Source: Paenibacillus phoenicis
GTDB taxonomy: Bacteria > Bacillota > Bacilli > Paenibacillales > Paenibacillaceae
Reading direction: 5' to 3'
Assembly (NCBI RefSeq): GCF_034718895.1
Contig: NZ_JAYERP010000001.1
Span: forward strand, 992,001-1,056,000
DNA length: 64,000 bases
Below are positions 8,344-17,306 of the stretch, piece by piece. How positions within the stretch are numbered: position 1 is the stretch's first letter; each line of letters begins with the position of its first letter. The notes beneath the pieces were generated by a model. That model had not been told where the DNA came from. It did not search any database and saw only the letters and a list, made by a program, of their open reading frames with translations. The position numbers and the translations under genes were made by a program.

Positions 8344-9132
8344 TTGAACGAGCGGAAGACATCCACTCTGAATCATGCCGACCTTTGGGAAAGATGGAAA
8401 GAGCACGGTGATTTAGAGGCCAAGAAACAACTTATCGAGAAGTATCTGCCCATTGTCGACTACGTTTCAGGACGTCTCGCTGTCGGTTTGCCCAAAAACG
8501 TATCCAAGGACGATCTCGCCAGCAACGGTGTTATGGGATTGATCGATGCGGTCGAAAAGTTTGACTACAAACGGGGACTTCAGTTCGAAACCTATGCATC
8601 TTGGCGGGTTCGGGGGGCGATTTTGGACGGCCTGCGGCAAGGGGACTGGGTTCCCCGATCCGTGAGAGAGAAAGCCAAGAAAATCGAAGAGGGTTACCAG
8701 CATCTAGAGCAGCAATATCTCCGCTCCGTCACAGACGCTGAGATGAGTTCCTATCTCAATGTTAGCGAGAAGGAATTTCAAAGTATGCTTCAGGAAGTTG
8801 CCGTCATGACCCTTTGTTCGCTGGAGGATCCCATCCGCGAAGAAGAATCGGAGACTCGTCTTACTTTACTCGTTGACGAAAAGGCAAAAAACCCGGATTA
8901 TAAGGTTAGGGAGTTCTATCTTCGTGAATCCCTTGCAAAAGGGATTGAGAAGTTGACCGAGAAGGAACGTACAGTGGTCTCCCTACTATATTATGAGGAT
9001 TTATCCTTGAGCGAGATCGCCGAGGTCATGTCTTTGTCGCCCTCGCGGATTTCGCAATTGCACTCTAAGGCGATCTTGCGCCTTCGGGGCAGCTTAGAGA
9101 AGCAGCGCGATCTATTGCTGGCTGAAGACTGA
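8344..9132 (+). CDS. sigD: Flagellar sigma factor SigD (FliA, sigma-28)
   Basis: This sigma factor directs transcription of late flagellar, chemotaxis and autolysin genes. The 262-residue protein has region 2 (FDYKRGLQFETYASWRVRG, seen as FDYKRGLQF and ETYASWRVRGAI), DGLRQGDWVPRSVR in region 3, and region 4 with the helix-turn-helix LSLSEIAEVMSLSPSRISQ. The start is TTG at 8344 with the strong site AGGAGGGTGA just upstream. In B. subtilis its distal position in the fla/che operon limits SigD level and creates motile and non-motile cells; the same layout is seen here. Confidence 0.95.
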   Translation: MNERKTSTLNHADLWERWKEHGDLEAKKQLIEKYLPIVDYVSGRLAVGLPKNVSKDDLASNGVMGLIDAVEKFDYKRGLQFETYASWRVRGAILDGLRQGDWVPRSVREKAKKIEEGYQHLEQQYLRSVTDAEMSSYLNVSEKEFQSMLQEVAVMTLCSLEDPIREEESETRLTLLVDEKAKNPDYKVREFYLRESLAKGIEKLTEKERTVVSLLYYEDLSLSEIAEVMSLSPSRISQLHSKAILRLRGSLEKQRDLLLAED

Positions 9133-9175
9133 CGGGTTATTTTATAACGAGTGAATGATGAGGGGGGACGGCTTC

Positions 9176-10585
9176 GTGGAGCTATTGGATGATTTAAAGC
9201 AGATCTTAAGCGTGACGCTGAACGATGATAAGACGGTGGCCTATCTGCAATTTTTAAAGAAAGAAGATGATTTTTCCTGTACGCCGGATGCACTGCTTCA
9301 CTTCCTGCAAAGCGAAGGCATCAAGTATGGGATTCAGGAGGATATCGTCAAGCGATTTGCAGCGAATCCCAAGGAGTACTTTTTCAGTAGAACGCCGATC
9401 GCGATGGGACAAGAGCCGGTTCATGGGGAAAACGGGTTTATCCGCTATGCCATTTCGATTGACGACGATCATCAACATCGGCCGGTTGAAACGGAAGACG
9501 GCAAAGTTGATTTGAAGGATGTCACGCGGCTTAATAATATCCGCAAAGGGCAACTAATCGCGGAGCTGGTACCTCCTGTTCCGGGCCGCAACGGAACGGC
9601 GGTAACGGGCGAAGCGATTCCTTGCCGCGAAGGTAGAGAAGCGCGGTTCAAGGTCGGCAAGAACGTCGTGTTAAACGCGGAACAGACCGCGATGTATGCA
9701 GCCATCGACGGCCTGGTGACGCGGACGGAGAAGGGGAAGCTTAATGTGTTCCCGGTTTATGAGATTAACGGGGACGTCGATTACGGTGTTGGAAATATCA
9801 ATTTCGTAGGAACGGTCGTTGTCCGCGGGAATGTGCTGACAGGCTTTCGCATCAGCGCTGCCGGGGACATTCGCGTCGTTGGCGGGGTTGAAGGAGCCGA
9901 GTTGATTGCGGACGGGTCCATCGAAATTTCCGGGGGCATCATCGGATATAACAAAGGACTGGTAAAGGCGGGACATCATGTAAAAAGCTCGTTTATCCAA
10001 GACGGTAACGTCCAAGCGGGAGAAGACGTCATCGTGTCGCAGAGCATTATGCACTCCAACATTCGTGCCGGCCGCGACGTCATCTGTAACGGGGCCAAGG
10101 GCTTGATCGTCGGGGGGAACATCCAGGCCGGCGAGAAAGTGGTTGCGCGGATTATCGGCAACCCGATGTCGACAACGACCTCGATCGAAGTGGGCGCCTT
10201 GCCAGAACTGCGGAACGAGCTGTTAGAGCTGCGGCAGCAGGTGAAGGACCAGTTGGCGAATTTGGACAAGACGGAGAAGGCGCTGACGCTGCTTGATCAG
10301 CTGGCCTCCATGGGCAAATTGCCGCCGGACAAGGTCGAGATGCGTTCGAAGCTGAATATGACCAAGAAATCGAACACGCAGGAACTGAATCTAATGAAGG
10401 AACGCATTCTGGCGATTGAGAAGGCGCTCGAGGATACGGGGAAAGCCCGGGTTGATGTCCTTAAAATGATTTACGGCGGTTCCAAAATCGTCATTGGAAG
10501 ATATACCAAGTACATTAAGGAGCCCATTTCGCGAATGTCTTTCTATTTTAGCGAAGGGGATATTTCCATGTCGCCTCTCATCTAG
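9176..10585 (+). CDS. FapA/DUF342 family protein
   Basis: This DUF342 (flagellar assembly protein A-like) protein has an N-terminal alpha/beta domain, the conserved RKGQLIAELVPPVPGRNG segment (seen as GQLIAELVPP and PGRNGTAVTG), a right-handed beta-helix of short Gly/Val/Ile repeats at about residues 200-330, and a C-terminal coiled coil near 345-430. In Vibrio a FapA homologue affects polar flagellar assembly; the Firmicute role is not settled. I place the start at GTG 9176 because AGGGGGG lies nine bases before it; an ATG at 9155 lies upstream of that site. It directly follows sigD. Confidence 0.8.
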   Translation: MELLDDLKQILSVTLNDDKTVAYLQFLKKEDDFSCTPDALLHFLQSEGIKYGIQEDIVKRFAANPKEYFFSRTPIAMGQEPVHGENGFIRYAISIDDDHQHRPVETEDGKVDLKDVTRLNNIRKGQLIAELVPPVPGRNGTAVTGEAIPCREGREARFKVGKNVVLNAEQTAMYAAIDGLVTRTEKGKLNVFPVYEINGDVDYGVGNINFVGTVVVRGNVLTGFRISAAGDIRVVGGVEGAELIADGSIEISGGIIGYNKGLVKAGHHVKSSFIQDGNVQAGEDVIVSQSIMHSNIRAGRDVICNGAKGLIVGGNIQAGEKVVARIIGNPMSTTTSIEVGALPELRNELLELRQQVKDQLANLDKTEKALTLLDQLASMGKLPPDKVEMRSKLNMTKKSNTQELNLMKERILAIEKALEDTGKARVDVLKMIYGGSKIVIGRYTKYIKEPISRMSFYFSEGDISMSPLI

Positions 10586-10650
10586 GACTGGCATGCCAAG
10601 GAACGATATTCGAATTATCCATTCCCTTCGTTGAATCATGAGGTGATCCC

Positions 10651-10971
10651 ATGAATATGAAATCCGTGGAAATGCAAATCGCAGTCCCTCGGACAAGTGA
10701 GGCGGGGCGTGTTCAACATGATCAGCAGCAACGGCCTCTTCATGACCAGGGTCTGTTATCGCTTCAAGGGTTAAAGGACAGCGAGATCGAGCGCCGGCGC
10801 AGCGCTAACGTAGATGAGAGTGCTCATAATACGACGGTAAAGCGCGAAGGGAAAGGTTCTTTCACGTCGGAGCAGGAACATGGCAACTCCCAGGACAAGC
10901 CGGACGAACAAGGACAAGGGCATAAGGCGGAACATCCTTATAAGGGCAAACATATCGACCTGTCTTTATAG
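10651..10971 (+). CDS. Small hydrophilic protein, function unknown
   Basis: A 106-residue, highly charged protein with no membrane segment. Its first part (MQIAVPRTSEAGRVQHDQQQRP) is split here as MQIAVPRTSEAG and RVQHDQQQRP, and the last residues read HPYKGKHIDLSL. The middle is rich in Glu, Lys, Ser and Gln and is probably disordered. A site GAGGTGA lies upstream of the ATG, and the gene sits tightly between the FapA-like gene and the SwrB-like gene, which supports expression. I know no function. The two less random ends suggest short binding motifs. Confidence 0.65.
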   Translation: MNMKSVEMQIAVPRTSEAGRVQHDQQQRPLHDQGLLSLQGLKDSEIERRRSANVDESAHNTTVKREGKGSFTSEQEHGNSQDKPDEQGQGHKAEHPYKGKHIDLSL

Positions 10972-11006
10972 AGGAGACCACATGAACGCAAAGGGTGAGG
11001 ATTAGA

Positions 11007-11624
11007 TTGTCATTTGGAGAGCCTTGGTTTTACATCGTGTTGCTTGGGGCAGCGGCACTTGTCTATGCCCTGCTGCTGCCGGGACGCCAAGCAGCGGCAC
11101 CCAAAGCGGAAATGGCCAGGGAGCTGGAGGCCACTTTGGAGCAGTATATGGCGGAAATCGAAAATGAAAACCAAGAATTAATCGATATGGTTGCGAAGAT
11201 GAAGCAGGATTTAACATCCAAACAGTTAGCCCAGCAAGAGCAGATTGCCGAGCTGCGCCAACGTTTGGGGGATGCGGAAGCTTACGCAAAGCAAACGGAA
11301 GCACGGCTTGAACTTGTGGAAAATGCCATGAAGGAGAAGGCGGTTCGTGATGCATCCTCAGAGCCTGAGGAGACTCCGCAAGTCATCCAGCCTCAGCTTG
11401 AGGCTGCGGCTGCCGCAGAGTCCGACCATTTGTCTGCAGAACAAACACCATTACCGGATGGACCGGTGCCGCCGCAACAAGAGCTGGTTCGGGATCGATA
11501 CCCCGAACTGTTCGAGTTGTATGACAAAGGGAAATCGATCGATATGATCGCCAAATCGACGGGCTTCCAACGGGGGGAGGTTCAGCTGATCCTGCAGCTG
11601 GCCAAGAAGGAGGAGTCCCGATGA
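11007..11624 (+). CDS. SwrB/YlxL-like membrane-anchored coiled-coil protein (DUF6115)
   Basis: One N-terminal transmembrane segment (WFYIVLLGAAALVYALLL) is followed by a long coiled coil at about residues 35-110, an acidic Pro/Ala linker, and a C-terminal helix-turn-helix-like motif (YDKGKSIDMIAKSTGFQRGE) of the DUF6115 type. This layout and the place after sigD match B. subtilis SwrB (YlxL), which activates assembly of the flagellar type III export apparatus. I choose TTG at 11007 because GGTGAGG sits six bases upstream; GTG at 10995 is the other candidate. The gene overlaps the next by four bases. Confidence 0.75.
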   Translation: MSFGEPWFYIVLLGAAALVYALLLPGRQAAAPKAEMARELEATLEQYMAEIENENQELIDMVAKMKQDLTSKQLAQQEQIAELRQRLGDAEAYAKQTEARLELVENAMKEKAVRDASSEPEETPQVIQPQLEAAAAAESDHLSAEQTPLPDGPVPPQQELVRDRYPELFELYDKGKSIDMIAKSTGFQRGEVQLILQLAKKEESR

Positions 11625-12238
11625 TGAAAAACCGCCAGTTTATGCTTGGTTTGGGATGCGGACTCATCGCCGGGGCTTTGCTTCTGCAGCTCATGCTGAT
11701 TGGACAAGGCAGCAACAATGATCTCCATTCGAAGGAACAGATCGAACGTGCTGCTGTGCTGGCCGGTTTAAAGGTCGTAGAGGCGGATCAGGAGTTGTTG
11801 ACGGAAGAGGAATGGATGGAGCGTTCCGGACTAGCATCCGATTCGGCTGGGAATGAGGACGAGAACGGTGATGTAACGCCGGCCGATCCAAAGCAGCCAG
11901 ATGCACCTGCGTCTCCCGAAGCTCCGGACGCACCAGAAGCAGGGGAAGGATCTACTTCTTCGGACGCCAAGGTCGGAGGAACGAACGAACCCGCTTCCCC
12001 GAACCCGCCTCAGCCAGCGACGGTGGAATACAAGATTGTTGCTGGGACAACGCTGGAAGGCGTAGCTCAAGGCCTGGAGCAAGCTGGGGTGATTGAGGAT
12101 CAGGATGCGTTTCTGAAATCCGCGATCAATAAGAAAATCAACCGTAAGGTTCGCGCAGGCACCTATACTTTTCAAGTTGGCGAAAGTTATGATTCGATCA
12201 TTTCAAAAATCTCCATAAAGGCTTCCGGGAGCAAATAG
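11621..12238 (+). CDS. Membrane-anchored MltG/YceG-like N-terminal domain protein
   Basis: A 205-residue protein with one N-terminal membrane anchor (FMLGLGCGLIAGALLLQLML), a long acidic Pro/Asp/Ala stretch at about residues 55-130, and a C-terminal module starting EYKIVAGTTLEGVAQGLEQ and containing RAGTYTF. That module resembles the LysM-like region found at the front of MltG/YceG endolytic transglycosylases, but the catalytic domain is absent. It may bind peptidoglycan or act as a sensor; function is unknown. It is coupled to the SwrB-like gene by ATGA and is the last gene before a strong terminator. Confidence 0.7.
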   Translation: MMKNRQFMLGLGCGLIAGALLLQLMLIGQGSNNDLHSKEQIERAAVLAGLKVVEADQELLTEEEWMERSGLASDSAGNEDENGDVTPADPKQPDAPASPEAPDAPEAGEGSTSSDAKVGGTNEPASPNPPQPATVEYKIVAGTTLEGVAQGLEQAGVIEDQDAFLKSAINKKINRKVRAGTYTFQVGESYDSIISKISIKASGSK

Positions 12239-12249
12239 AATAGATGTAT

Positions 12250-12275
12250 AAAAAGGCACCTCGGGTGCCTTTTTA
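12250..12275 (+). terminator. Rho-independent terminator of the fla/che operon
   Basis: Hairpin GGCACC-TCG-GGTGCC flanked by A5 upstream and T5 downstream, directly behind the last gene of the motility operon. It separates this operon from the rpsB promoter 30 bases downstream. Confidence 0.9.
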
Positions 12276-12304
12276 TGTTGCTGTCATTTTGCGTCAAACT
12301 TCGG

Positions 12305-12333
12305 TTGCATCCCTATTTTAGTTATGGTATATT
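12305..12333 (+). promoter_or_regulatory. Extended -10 sigma-A promoter for rpsB-tsf
   Basis: -35 TTGCAT (12305-12310), 17-base spacer, and -10 TATATT (12328-12333) with an upstream TGN extension. It lies just after the fla/che terminator and about 130 bases before rpsB, and should drive rpsB and the genes behind it. Confidence 0.8.
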
Positions 12334-12339
12334 AATTGA

Positions 12340-12459
12340 CGGTGTTATAACGCACGCAGGATGATTTCGCTAAGGGTGCTCACGATTAGAGGGAGTCTTA
12401 GCGGGAAATGAAACCTGCGGAGGAAGCATCAAAAAAACCAAACTAGGAGGTGCGTGAAG
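12340..12459 (+). promoter_or_regulatory. Structured rpsB leader RNA
   Basis: The leader can fold into nested stems: GCAGG (12356-12360) with CCTGC (12414-12418), enclosing GCTAAG (12369-12374) with CTTAGC (12397-12402). The ribosome binding site AGGAGG (12445-12450) lies just after. Ribosomal protein S2 often controls its own mRNA, so this may be an S2 autoregulatory leader. That role is inferred; the pairing is seen. Confidence 0.5.
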
Positions 12460-13158
12460 ATGGCAGTAATCTCCATGAAACAACTGCTTGAAGCAGGTGT
12501 TCATTTCGGTCACCAGACTCGTCGCTGGAATCCGAAAATGGATCGTTATATCTTCACCGAAAGAAACGGTATTTACATCATTGACCTGCAAAAAACGGTC
12601 AAGAAAGTGGAAGAAGCTTATAACTTCGTAAAACGCATTGCTGAAGAGAATGGCACCATTCTGTTCGTGGGCACGAAGAAACAAGCTCAAGATTCTGTAA
12701 AAGAAGAAGCTGAGCGCGCTGGTCAATTCTACATTAACCAACGTTGGCTGGGCGGTACGCTGACGAACTTCCAAACGATCCAAAAACGGATCGAACGTTT
12801 GAAACAACTCGAAACTTGGGAAGAAGACGGCACGTTCTCCGTATTGCCGAAGAAAGAAGTTATCATTCTTCGCAAAGAGAAAGAACGTCTTGAGAAATTC
12901 CTGGGCGGGATCAAGAACATGAAGAGCTTGCCAAGCGCTCTGTTCGTTATCGATCCTCGCAAAGAACGTATCGCAGTTGCCGAAGCTCGCAAATTGGGTA
13001 TCCCGATTGTGGGTATCGTCGACACGAACTGCGATCCGGACGAAATCGACTACGTCATTCCGGGTAACGACGACGCGATCCGCGCCGTAAAACTGTTGAC
13101 GGGTAAAATGGCGGATGCCGTGATCGAAGCTCATCAAGGCGAACAAACGACGGCTTAA
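12460..13158 (+). CDS. rpsB: 30S ribosomal protein S2
   Basis: S2 is an assembly and mRNA-path protein of the small subunit. The 232-residue protein has the family marks [20 protein letters not shown] (start split as [10 protein letters not shown] and RRWNPKM), [10 protein letters not shown] and the C-terminal GIVDTNCDP followed by [11 protein letters not shown]. Start ATG 12460 has AGGAGG nine bases upstream; GTG at 12454 falls too close to that site. Codon use is strongly biased, as expected for a highly expressed gene. tsf follows after a hairpin. Confidence 0.97.
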   Translation: MAVISMKQLLEAGVHFGHQTRRWNPKMDRYIFTERNGIYIIDLQKTVKKVEEAYNFVKRIAEENGTILFVGTKKQAQDSVKEEAERAGQFYINQRWLGGTLTNFQTIQKRIERLKQLETWEEDGTFSVLPKKEVIILRKEKERLEKFLGGIKNMKSLPSALFVIDPRKERIAVAEARKLGIPIVGIVDTNCDPDEIDYVIPGNDDAIRAVKLLTGKMADAVIEAHQGEQTTA

Positions 13159-13194
13159 TGGCTTTGGCCATACGCTAAATCGATAAATTAAATG

Positions 13195-13239
13195 AAAAGG
13201 GTGGTTGGTAGGTGTCAAACCTCTCACTACCCTTTTTTT
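13195..13239 (+). terminator. Terminator-like hairpin between rpsB and tsf
   Basis: AAAAGGGT (13195-13202) pairs with ACCCTTTT, with inner pairing AGGT/ACCT, followed by a T7 run. It lies between rpsB and tsf and is probably a partial terminator or attenuator that lowers tsf relative to rpsB, since no clear promoter stands before tsf. Confidence 0.6.
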
Positions 13240-13357
13240 AAAGGGAAAGGACGGGATAGAATCTTCTGCAGTACGATCTTATTCAATCTGCAGTTGGTTT
13301 TATGCCTTCACAGTTACAGGGGGTATCCCCTATATATCGATATGGAGGGAATTAAAC

Positions 13358-14008
13358 ATGGCTGTTGATGCAAAATCGGTCAAAGAACTACGTGAAAAAA
13401 CCGGCGCGGGAATGCTGGACTGCAAAAAGGCGTTGGAAGAATCCAACGGCGATATGACGAAAGCTGTTGAAATCTTGCGTGAAAAAGGCCTGGCTGCTGC
13501 AGCAAATAAAGCTGGCCGGATCGCGACAGAAGGCGTTGTTGAATCTTATATCCACGCAGGCGGCCGTATCGGCGTTCTGGTTGAGATCAACACGGAAACG
13601 GACTTCGTTGCGAAGAACGAACAGTTCAAAGAATTTGCACGCGACGTTGCGATGCATATCGCTGCGATGAGCCCTCGCTACGTACGCCGTGAAGAAGTTC
13701 CGCAAGAGGAAATCGAGAAAGAGAAGGAAATTCTGAAAGCTCAAGCGCTGAACGAAGGCAAACCGGAAAAAATCGTTGAAAAAATGGTCGAAGGCCGCAT
13801 CGGCAAATACTACGAAGAGTTCTGCTTGATGGAACAAGCTTTCGTTAAAGACCCAGACAAAACGATTGAGCAATTGCTGAAAGAAAAAATCAGCACGATC
13901 GGTGAAAACATCTCCATTCGTCGTTTTGTTCGCTACGAGCTTGGCGAAGGTCTGGAAAAGAAAGTGGACAACTTCGTAGAAGAAGTTATGTCTCAAGTGA
14001 ACAAATAA
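13358..14008 (+). CDS. tsf: Elongation factor Ts
   Basis: EF-Ts recycles EF-Tu by exchanging GDP for GTP. The 216-residue protein has the N-terminal UBA-like domain with [19 protein letters not shown] (seen as [13 protein letters not shown]), the core TDFVAKN motif, and a C-terminal part ending in [11 protein letters not shown]. It is the short Bacillus-type form. Start ATG 13358 has TGGAGGG upstream; the open frame extends further 5' but that part does not resemble EF-Ts. Confidence 0.96.
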   Translation: MAVDAKSVKELREKTGAGMLDCKKALEESNGDMTKAVEILREKGLAAAANKAGRIATEGVVESYIHAGGRIGVLVEINTETDFVAKNEQFKEFARDVAMHIAAMSPRYVRREEVPQEEIEKEKEILKAQALNEGKPEKIVEKMVEGRIGKYYEEFCLMEQAFVKDPDKTIEQLLKEKISTIGENISIRRFVRYELGEGLEKKVDNFVEEVMSQVNK

Positions 14009-14032
14009 GCAAACCATCTCACATACATGTGA

Positions 14033-14829
<797 letters not shown>

Positions 14830-14830
<1 letters not shown>

Positions 14831-15384
14831 TGCCGCAAACGATTAAGAAACATGCCGAAGAACGCATGGAGAAAGCGATTCAGGCGCTGAGAAGAGATCT
14901 TTCGACGCTGCGCGCCGGTAGAGCTACGCCTTCGCTGCTTGATCGCATTCAGGTTGATTATTACGGTTCGCCGACGCCAATCAACCAGTTGGCCAATATC
15001 AACACGCCGGATTCCCGGACGTTGCTGATCCAGCCTTGGGACAAATCGTCGCTATCGGAAATTGAGCGGGCGATTCAAAAATCGGATCTCGGATTAACGC
15101 CTGCAAACGATGGTTCGTCCATTCGCTTGACGATTCCAGCCTTAACGGAAGAACGTCGGATCGAGCTCGTGAAGATGACGAAGAAATTCGGTGAGGAAGC
15201 AAAGGTGGCGATCCGCAACATTCGCCGCGATGCGAACGACGACATCAAGAAGCTGGAGAAAACCGACATTTCCGAGGATGAATCGCGCCGGCATCAGGAA
15301 GACATTCAGAAAACAACGGATAAATTTATCGCGGAAGTGGATAAGGTCCTCGCTGCGAAAGAAAAAGAGATCATGGAAGTCTAA
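14830..15384 (+). CDS. frr: Ribosome recycling factor
   Basis: RRF splits post-termination ribosomes together with EF-G. The 184-residue protein has the family marks [28 protein letters not shown] (seen as [12 protein letters not shown]), the [10 protein letters not shown] segment and an end in KEKEIMEV. The ATG at 14830 shares a base with the pyrH stop. A terminator-like hairpin follows right after the stop codon. Confidence 0.96.
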
Positions 15385-15385
15385 G

Positions 15386-15434
15386 AGACAAAAAGCGGCC
15401 CCTCCTATTACGGTGGGGTTTTGTCTCTTTTTCA
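15386..15434 (+). terminator. Terminator-like hairpin between frr and uppS
   Basis: AGACAAAA pairs with TTTTGTCT and inside it GCCCC pairs with GGGG; a CTTTTT tract follows. It probably ends or reduces transcription before uppS. Confidence 0.7.
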
Positions 15435-15455
15435 TCATCGGCTGGAGGAAAAGGA

Positions 15456-16223
15456 ATGATCAAGTTATTTCAACCTTGGCGGAAAAAGAAAAATCCTGGG
15501 GCATTCGTCAGCCTGTCCCCGGACAATATCCCGAAACATGTTGCGATTATTATGGACGGGAACGGAAGATGGGCGCGCAGGCTTGGTATGCCGCGAATCG
15601 TCGGCCATCGATCGGGGATGAAAGCCGTCAAGCGGGCGACGATCGCTGCCGACGAACTTGGCATTTCCATTTTGACGCTGTATGCTTTCTCAACGGAAAA
15701 TTGGAAACGGCCGAAGGATGAAGTGGACTATTTGATGTCGCTTCCGCAGGAGTTTCTGGCGATCGAGCTGGATGAATTGGTTGAAAAGAACGTCCAGGTT
15801 CGCATGATGGGACATACGGATGAGCTGCCCGCGCATACGATTGCGGCAATGGAGGAAGCGATTGAGCGGACGAAGCACAATACCGGCTTGATCTTGAATT
15901 TTGCTTTGAATTACGGCAGCCGTCGCGAAATTACGGAAAGCGTCAAGGGTATCGCGAAGGCTGTACAATCCGGGGAGCTGTCGGTGGAGGACATTACGCC
16001 GGATACGATTGAATCCCGGCTGTTGTCCGCCGGGTTGCCTGATCCGGATTTGCTGATTCGGACGAGCGGAGAACTGCGATTAAGTAATTTTATGTTATGG
16101 CAAACGGCGTATAGTGAGCTTTGGTTCACGGATATTTTCTGGCCTGATTTCAGCAAGGAGCATTTGGTTCAAGCGGTGGCGGAGTATCAACGCCGCACGC
16201 GGCGGTACGGTGGATTAACCTAG
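15456..16223 (+). CDS. uppS: Undecaprenyl diphosphate synthase (isoprenyl transferase)
   Basis: UppS makes the C55 lipid carrier for cell wall synthesis by cis-condensation of isopentenyl units. The 255-residue protein has the signature IIMDGNGRWA with catalytic Asp, the GHRSGMKAV segment, TLYAFSTENWKRP, and the C-terminal RTSGELRLSNF and LWFTDIFWPDF motifs. The RBS is GGAGGAAAAGG. It is followed by cdsA, dxr and rseP, the usual envelope-precursor cluster. Confidence 0.95.
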   Translation: MIKLFQPWRKKKNPGAFVSLSPDNIPKHVAIIMDGNGRWARRLGMPRIVGHRSGMKAVKRATIAADELGISILTLYAFSTENWKRPKDEVDYLMSLPQEFLAIELDELVEKNVQVRMMGHTDELPAHTIAAMEEAIERTKHNTGLILNFALNYGSRREITESVKGIAKAVQSGELSVEDITPDTIESRLLSAGLPDPDLLIRTSGELRLSNFMLWQTAYSELWFTDIFWPDFSKEHLVQAVAEYQRRTRRYGGLT

Positions 16224-16242
16224 CGATGGAAGGTGTAGACTG

Positions 16243-17040
16243 GTGAAACAGCGGTTGATAACGGGGATCATTGCCGGCGGCTTTTTCCTCGGAATGTGCT
16301 GGCTTGGCGGAACTCTCTATCATGTACTCATCATGCTTATGGCGCTCATCGGATATTACGAATTCGTACGCATGACGCGCATCCCAGCGTTCCAGGGCAC
16401 GGCCATCCTGGGCTATTTAGGCGTGGTTTATCTTGCGTTTCCGTGGCGGCTGCTTGAGATCGACAGACCGCTGAGCGATTCGGCGGTATTGTGGCTATTC
16501 ATGCTGCTCTTCCTGGCGGTGACCGTGATCAGTAAGAACGAGATCCCAATCGGTCAGGTCGCCTTGCTCTATATAGGTATGGTTTATGTCGGCATCGGAT
16601 TTGCGGCGATTGCGGAAACTCGCAATACGACCGATGGTCACGGCTTATTCTGGACGTTTCTGATGCTGGCGTCGATCTGGAGCAGTGATGCGGGCGCTTA
16701 TTTTGCCGGGCGGCGGTTCGGGAAGCATAAGCTTTGGCCTGCGATCAGTCCGAACAAAACCGTCGAAGGGGCGCTGGGCGGCGTTTTGCTGGCGGTCATC
16801 GTTGCGGTGATCTTTGCGCTCGCTTCCGGCGGGTTGCTTACGGTCGGACGAGCCGTGCTGATCGGGATATCTGCCGCAGTCGTCGGCCAATTTGGCGACC
16901 TGATCCAATCGGCGTACAAGCGCGTATATGGCATCAAGGATTCCGGCAAGCTGTTGCCGGGTCATGGCGGGATTTTGGACCGGTGCGACAGTTGGATTAC
17001 GGTGTTCCCGTTCATACATATCCTAACCCTTCTTCCTTAG
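16243..17040 (+). CDS. cdsA: Phosphatidate cytidylyltransferase
   Basis: CdsA converts phosphatidic acid to CDP-diacylglycerol, the precursor of membrane phospholipids. The 265-residue protein is strongly hydrophobic with several membrane segments. It has the family signature near the C-terminus, KDSGKLLPGHGGILDRCDS (seen as SGKLLPGHGG and ILDRCDS), and the SDAGAYFAGRRFGKH segment. Start is GTG at 16243, 20 bases after uppS. A gene-free, repeat-rich gap of 469 bases separates it from dxr. Confidence 0.93.
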   Translation: MKQRLITGIIAGGFFLGMCWLGGTLYHVLIMLMALIGYYEFVRMTRIPAFQGTAILGYLGVVYLAFPWRLLEIDRPLSDSAVLWLFMLLFLAVTVISKNEIPIGQVALLYIGMVYVGIGFAAIAETRNTTDGHGLFWTFLMLASIWSSDAGAYFAGRRFGKHKLWPAISPNKTVEGALGGVLLAVIVAVIFALASGGLLTVGRAVLIGISAAVVGQFGDLIQSAYKRVYGIKDSGKLLPGHGGILDRCDSWITVFPFIHILTLLP

Positions 17041-17047
17041 TAAGGTG

Positions 17048-17214
17048 GATTTAAAATCGGCTTCCCATCACGAAGTGAACTCAGGGGTGCGGAATCGGCG
17101 TCGAATCTTGAATTCAGCCGGGCCTTCCGTTGCTCACGTACCCCCATGTACGCTGCGCTACTCAGTCCCTAGCTTCATCCAACCTTCTTGGTGCTGAAAA
17201 CCCGATTTTAAATC
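17048..17214 (+). repeat. 167-bp foldback repeat element, copy A
   Basis: The ends are a perfect 13-base inverted repeat, GATTTAAAATCGG (17048-17060) and CCGATTTTAAATC (17202-17214). The inside has no open frame of note. A diverged copy of the same length and internal sequence lies in opposite orientation at 26145-26311, after polC. The size, terminal inverted repeats and lack of coding suggest a MITE-like or other non-autonomous dispersed element. Confidence 0.8.
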
Positions 17215-17237
17215 TTTTATTGAACTGGTGAATTTAG

Positions 17238-17306
17238 AATCGGCTTCCCATCACGAAGCGAACTCAGGGGTGCGGAATCGGCGTCGAATCTTGAATTCAG
17301 CCGGGC
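17238..17306 (+). repeat. Truncated 69-bp copy of the foldback element (copy B)
   Basis: Positions 17238-17306 match 17055-17123 of copy A over 69 bases with one visible difference (AAGCG against AAGTG). It stops at CCGGGC and so carries only the left part of the element, starting just inside the terminal repeat. Confidence 0.85.

Noticed and set aside
12370..13227. 285-codon minus-strand frame opposite rpsB
   Set aside because: Shadow of rpsB; it crosses the rpsB leader and terminator region.
13205..13357. N-terminal extension of EF-Ts in the open frame
   Set aside because: The extension crosses a terminator hairpin and does not resemble EF-Ts; the ATG at 13358 has a good ribosome site.
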